Origin: CAZCVI01 sp964502145
GTDB lineage: Bacteria > Acidobacteriota > Aminicenantia > UBA2199
DNA length: 64,000 nucleotides
Assembly: GCA_964502145.1 (NCBI GenBank)
Contig: CAZCVI010000002.1
Location: 1-64,000 of the forward strand
Direction: 5' to 3'
This document shows positions 60,458 to 64,000 of the stretch, in pieces. Both the position numbers and the translations under genes were made by a program. How positions within the stretch are numbered: the first letter of the stretch is position 1; each line of letters starts with the position of its first letter. The notes under the pieces are model-generated. The model did not search any database, was not told where the DNA came from, and saw only the letters and a program-made list of their open reading frames with translations.

Positions 60458-63400
60458 TTAGGAAACTATGAGATTTGGCTGAGGTCGCATATCAGCAAAA
60501 ATATGATAAATATGTATTTCCTTTCCCGAACGGTTGTGCCGTGTATGTGCTAAGCGAATGCCTTCAAATGGGGTGGCTTCTTCTTTTGGCAAGCCGATTA
60601 ATGGGTATGGGTAATCCATGTTCGCAAGATAGTTGAAGTATTCTTGCCATGAGCGGTTAAAATTCTTGGCATCTGCATAGACAAGGATAAAATTGGCCTC
60701 AGGGGGATTCACGTCATAGGAGAAAAGTTTATTAATATGGCTTTTGATCATGACCTTATTAAGAAAATTAAGGTTGAATGCTTCAATGAGGGAAACCACT
60801 TGCCCGTTCGCTGATTCGATTTTGATATCTACTTCACTTATTGATTTTCCTGTGGCGGATCGGCCCCAGCGGGTTTGATCTTTTACTCCATAACCCTGGC
60901 TGGATAATAACAATGAAATAAAACCATTGCGACTGTCTTCATCTTTTTTGATGGATTTGGCAAGCCCTTGTAATTGGGCTACAACAGTTATAATACTGCT
61001 CTTTAGGTCATGTTTGGGTGTAGGGGGTTCAATTCCATTCAGCAAATTAGCAATGCTCACGGGTTCATAACTCTTCATGCACGTTATTTCCGTCATTTGC
61101 CTGCTGTATGCTTTCTTGAGTTGGTCATATTTATAAAACTGGGGATTGGATGAGGCACGACACGTATTACATATGCAGGGCACCATCTCGTAGTAATGAA
61201 TGTTTTTTTCCATGTTGAGGGAAGTATGAATGTGGTCAAAATGGCTACGAATAATGGCTAATAATTCCTTTTTATTGGGGCCAGTAATGGCAATGGTCAC
61301 CCGTCTGTTTAAGGGTTCACCCATTACCAGAGCTTTTGAATCCTCGAAGGTTAATACAACACCATTTTTCCAGAAATGGCGTTTTTGGATAAGATAAAAT
61401 AAGCGGGAGATAAAACGGTTGACTATTCCGTGGTGCATAAAATCATAATGGTATTGGAAACGCAAGGAGGCGGAACTTTGAAATGGTGATAAATCCATTG
61501 CTTCACTGTAAGGAGACATTAATTCTGGGATAAAGTATTGCTGAGTTCCAGAGAAGTTGAAGCAGAATTCAAACCTCTCCATCAACCGTGTCAATTGCGG
61601 ATGTATTTTATGAGGATATTTCTTGGCATCCCAATACCTCTTTAAATCCTCAAAATTAAAACATCCCTTGTTATTTTGAATGTCGCGGGTGTCTATGAGT
61701 GTGTAAACTGCATGGGTAACCCATTCAGGGTTAAGAATGAAGGTGTCTCTCAGTAGCGGATCGTTTTGGAAGTGAAGGATAACACCGAGGTCGTGGAGGT
61801 ATTCACTCAGATACTCAGCTCTTTCTTTGTTTAAGCCATACCCCCCACATAGGGAAGAATAATAGTGCAGGCTGATATAATTACAATGCCGCTTTTTCAG
61901 TTTGAGGCGATCACGAATTTTGGCCCATACTCGGGGCAGTCTGTCCTGTAAATGGGGCATATGGGAGAGGCTTTGGCGGATGGCTTCGGTTAATTCACTA
62001 ATGCCCTCATTGGTGAGGCAGCTAACTTGGTGGAAGGATTCAATATTGGGAAATTGGGCTTTATACCCTGCTTCATCAATGTGTTTTATACGCCTGTCGC
62101 TCTTATTCTTGACAACGATAACCGGACTGTTGCCACTGAGGAGCTTGATCATATTAAGCCAGTAATCGAAACTGCGCGTCTCTCCTTCCTTCTTTGATTC
62201 CCAGACAAAAAGGTAAAGTGAGCGACGGGTAAGGAAGAATTGGTGGGTGGCGTGGTAGATATCTTGGCCGCCAAAATCCCAGAAATCGAGTTCAACGGTT
62301 TCCTGGGTTATTTTTCCATCGGGTTCGGTAAAAGGAACCACCAGTTGCCAAGGTTGGATGTGGATACTGTGGGTGGTTTCCTCTTGGCCGGGCGAAACGT
62401 GGAAGGCCGGGTTGGTTAACTTTTTCATCAGCGTGGTTTTTCCCACTTCCCCGTTGCCAACCAGTATAATTTTGCAAGCCAGTAATCGTATGGATGCCTC
62501 TGTGGCAATTTCATTTAAATAATTCAATATGGCATTAGGTCCCAATTTGATGACTTCTACTGGCGGTACTTCTATGTTTTTTGAAATACCTTTAAAGATG
62601 CGATTATCAGAAAATAGATATTTTTGCTTGACCACCATTTCAATGGGTAATATCTCAGAAATTAATTGCCGACGGTTCTCCTCGTTGGGCACCAATTCCA
62701 ATGCTTTTTCATAATGGGTCCAAGACGAGGAATACGCCCCGGAATAATAATGCAATACTCCCAATCGACGCTGCACCTGAAACTGTAGTCTCTCACTTAG
62801 TTTTTCTATTGCCAATGCATTAAACAACTCCAATGCCCACGACAAAAAATTCTGGGTATAAATAGGCCAAAAGAGTTTTAATGTTAATTCCGTAGCCAGA
62901 TTCCATTCGGCGGCAGCGATAAAATGCTGGCGAGTTTGGAAAACATTCATCATATATGAGGTCTCTTCATCCGTTCGGTATTTTTCAATATATTCTCCGG
63001 CTGTTAAATGATACTGCCGAATCTTTTCTTTATCCATCTGCTCTTGCACAATCCGGGCAACCTGCAATGGTACAAAATAGCGGTTCGCTTCAGGTCTCTC
63101 TTGATCTGGGGTGGGAAGGATTTCCAGTAGGTTGAGATGATTCAAGTGATGCAGTGGTTCTCTTTCTTCCGGTTCCATGTCAAAAAATCTTAACGCCTCA
63201 GCTTCAATGGGATGGCGGAAAATGGCAAGTACTTCCAGAAGTTGCCTTTCACGGGGTGGGAGTTGTTCGAGTTGTTGCAGGGATAATGGGGGAGTCGATT
63301 GGTCCTGTGTTTCCACGACAAAAAAGGCAGTAGTGGGTATACTGGTGGAGAACAAGAACAAGGACTCTTTCTTTTTTAGCGCTTCACAGCACCGCTGCAA

Positions 63401-63991
63401 AAATATTTTTAACCGCGTCGATTGGCAACCACCACCAGGGATATCCGACTGATTTTCCTCGAAATAAAAAAAGACACAAGCGATTTTATACGGGTAGAAG
63501 AAATGGGTGAGATAATACTCCAGTTTTTCTTCAAGTGATTTTTTCCCGGTCAAGACTTTGAGGGCTTGGGTATCCCCTTTTTCTTGGGCTTTTAATGCTA
63601 CTTGTTGAAGAATAAGTTCGGGTGAGGTCTCACCATAGATAGTTACAAAGTCATATCCTTCTTGTTGCAGTTGAGTTAGTGAATAGGCAATGAGTGCTGT
63701 TTTTTTCGGACCATGGGAACCCAATAGGGTCACTGCACCTCTTTTTTCATGAAGGGCTCGGAGCAGTTCTGGGGCGGCTGCATGCGGGGTGGTGGGTTGT
63801 GCGCTGGTAGCGATGGCAGTGGATAGGGGAGTACCGAAGAATATTGAACTCTTTGCCAGGTGACCCATAGCGGTATCATAGGAAATCAATAAATGGAGAT
63901 CATACACCCGTTCTTCATACCCTTTGATATATGTGGCATATAACTTTTTTAATGGCTTGCGTTGATTCCTTTGCAGATATATTTTTAACAA
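60458..63991 (-). CDS. STAND/ROC-COR protein with nuclease-like C-terminus, probably 5'-partial
   Basis: At least 1177 residues; the frame stays open to the window edge, so the true start may lie outside. Residues about 85-300 look like a STAND-type ATPase with a degenerate P-loop (LLGSHGPKKTALIAYSL) and the helical QLEQLPPRERQLLEVLAIF. TPR-like helices (RLGVLHYYSGAYSSSWTHYE) follow. The ROC GTPase begins near 500: ILVGNGEVGKTTLMKKL, FWDFGGQDIYHATHQFFL, VVKNKSDRR. The COR domain follows to about 850. The C-terminus (about 1000-1110) has SEVDIKI and LIEAFNL, like PD-(D/E)XK-type ends of other STAND proteins, but the usual ExK lysine is absent. Possibly a defence or signalling switch. Confidence 0.75.
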   Translation of the reverse strand: MLKIYLQRNQRKPLKKLYATYIKGYEERVYDLHLLISYDTAMGHLAKSSIFFGTPLSTAIATSAQPTTPHAAAPELLRALHEKRGAVTLLGSHGPKKTALIAYSLTQLQQEGYDFVTIYGETSPELILQQVALKAQEKGDTQALKVLTGKKSLEEKLEYYLTHFFYPYKIACVFFYFEENQSDIPGGGCQSTRLKIFLQRCCEALKKKESLFLFSTSIPTTAFFVVETQDQSTPPLSLQQLEQLPPRERQLLEVLAIFRHPIEAEALRFFDMEPEEREPLHHLNHLNLLEILPTPDQERPEANRYFVPLQVARIVQEQMDKEKIRQYHLTAGEYIEKYRTDEETSYMMNVFQTRQHFIAAAEWNLATELTLKLFWPIYTQNFLSWALELFNALAIEKLSERLQFQVQRRLGVLHYYSGAYSSSWTHYEKALELVPNEENRRQLISEILPIEMVVKQKYLFSDNRIFKGISKNIEVPPVEVIKLGPNAILNYLNEIATEASIRLLACKIILVGNGEVGKTTLMKKLTNPAFHVSPGQEETTHSIHIQPWQLVVPFTEPDGKITQETVELDFWDFGGQDIYHATHQFFLTRRSLYLFVWESKKEGETRSFDYWLNMIKLLSGNSPVIVVKNKSDRRIKHIDEAGYKAQFPNIESFHQVSCLTNEGISELTEAIRQSLSHMPHLQDRLPRVWAKIRDRLKLKKRHCNYISLHYYSSLCGGYGLNKERAEYLSEYLHDLGVILHFQNDPLLRDTFILNPEWVTHAVYTLIDTRDIQNNKGCFNFEDLKRYWDAKKYPHKIHPQLTRLMERFEFCFNFSGTQQYFIPELMSPYSEAMDLSPFQSSASLRFQYHYDFMHHGIVNRFISRLFYLIQKRHFWKNGVVLTFEDSKALVMGEPLNRRVTIAITGPNKKELLAIIRSHFDHIHTSLNMEKNIHYYEMVPCICNTCRASSNPQFYKYDQLKKAYSRQMTEITCMKSYEPVSIANLLNGIEPPTPKHDLKSSIITVVAQLQGLAKSIKKDEDSRNGFISLLLSSQGYGVKDQTRWGRSATGKSISEVDIKIESANGQVVSLIEAFNLNFLNKVMIKSHINKLFSYDVNPPEANFILVYADAKNFNRSWQEYFNYLANMDYPYPLIGLPKEEATPFEGIRLAHTRHNRSGKEIHIYHIFADMRPQPNLIVS

Positions 63992-64000
63992 AGAGAGAAC

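Overview
The window is a bacterial chromosome segment from a Gram-negative-type heterotroph. It has a two-domain SecA, an M23 endopeptidase, many exported proteins, several natural-product accessory genes and amino-acid/acyl-CoA fermentation enzymes. The gene set (leucine-dehydrogenase-like proteins with butyrate kinase and the fused mutase IcmF, 6-bladed propeller proteins, BACON proteins, a ROC-COR protein, an orphan lanthipeptide) would fit an uncultured Aminicenantes/Acidobacteriota-like lineage. That placement is inference from gene content only.

Layout. 1-900: non-coding DNA full of degenerate repeats and hairpins. 0.9-2 kb: a YcgN-type cysteine-cluster protein and an orphan class I lanthipeptide precursor with its own promoter and terminator. 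2-8.7 kb: guaB and secA on the minus strand, then an M23 peptidase and a cation-diffusion-facilitator exporter. 8.7-18.2 kb: a minus-strand metabolic block of YdcF-like protein, leucine-dehydrogenase-like protein, butyrate kinase, a second leucine-dehydrogenase-like protein, DUF6125 protein, IcmF and acyl-CoA dehydrogenase. It suits conversion of branched-chain amino acids via isobutyryl-/butyryl-CoA to butyrate plus ATP, but both dehydrogenase-like proteins lack the family's catalytic lysine. 18.3-24.7 kb: response regulator, surE, tRNA-Pro, a MerR-like regulator, cupin, MFS carrier, a small membrane protein, a purine permease and tRNA-Leu.

25-39.1 kb is a complete type I-B CRISPR-Cas locus of the Cst1/Cst2/Cas5t kind (cas6-cas8b-cas7-cas5-cas3-cas4-cas1-cas2), preceded by a broken AAA-type ATPase gene. 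It ends in one array of 62 repeats and 61 spacers. The repeat switches cleanly from a GTCC-start to a GTCT-start form after repeat 45, and two spacers 30 positions apart are near-duplicates. 39.1-42.6 kb holds a minisatellite-like array and a 110-bp inverted repeat flanking a three-gene cassette (thioredoxin-like protein, exported 6-bladed propeller, Cys-rich anchored peptide).

42.6-48.7 kb: two large exported modular proteins sharing a C-terminal half. 48.8-54.3 kb: a YbaK-type editing protein and a tightly coupled operon of type II thioesterase, phosphopantetheinyl transferase, S51-like peptidase and two methyltransferase-like proteins, with no synthase in view. 54.3-64 kb: PspC protein, an RsbRD-N-like helical protein, a second tRNA-Pro, a HEAT-cyclophilin fusion, a eukaryotic-style double-domain phosphofructokinase, and a STAND/ROC-COR protein with a nuclease-like C-terminus that runs to the window edge.

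Two themes cut across regions. A dispersed intergenic element whose hairpin arms are built from 9-nt modules recurs at about 0.7, 13.5 and 20.4 kb. Several genes (about 0.9, 6.1, 6.4, 18.8 and 42.0 kb) have a -10 box placed so that the start codon falls at or near the transcription start, suggesting leaderless mRNAs beside genes with strong Shine-Dalgarno sites.
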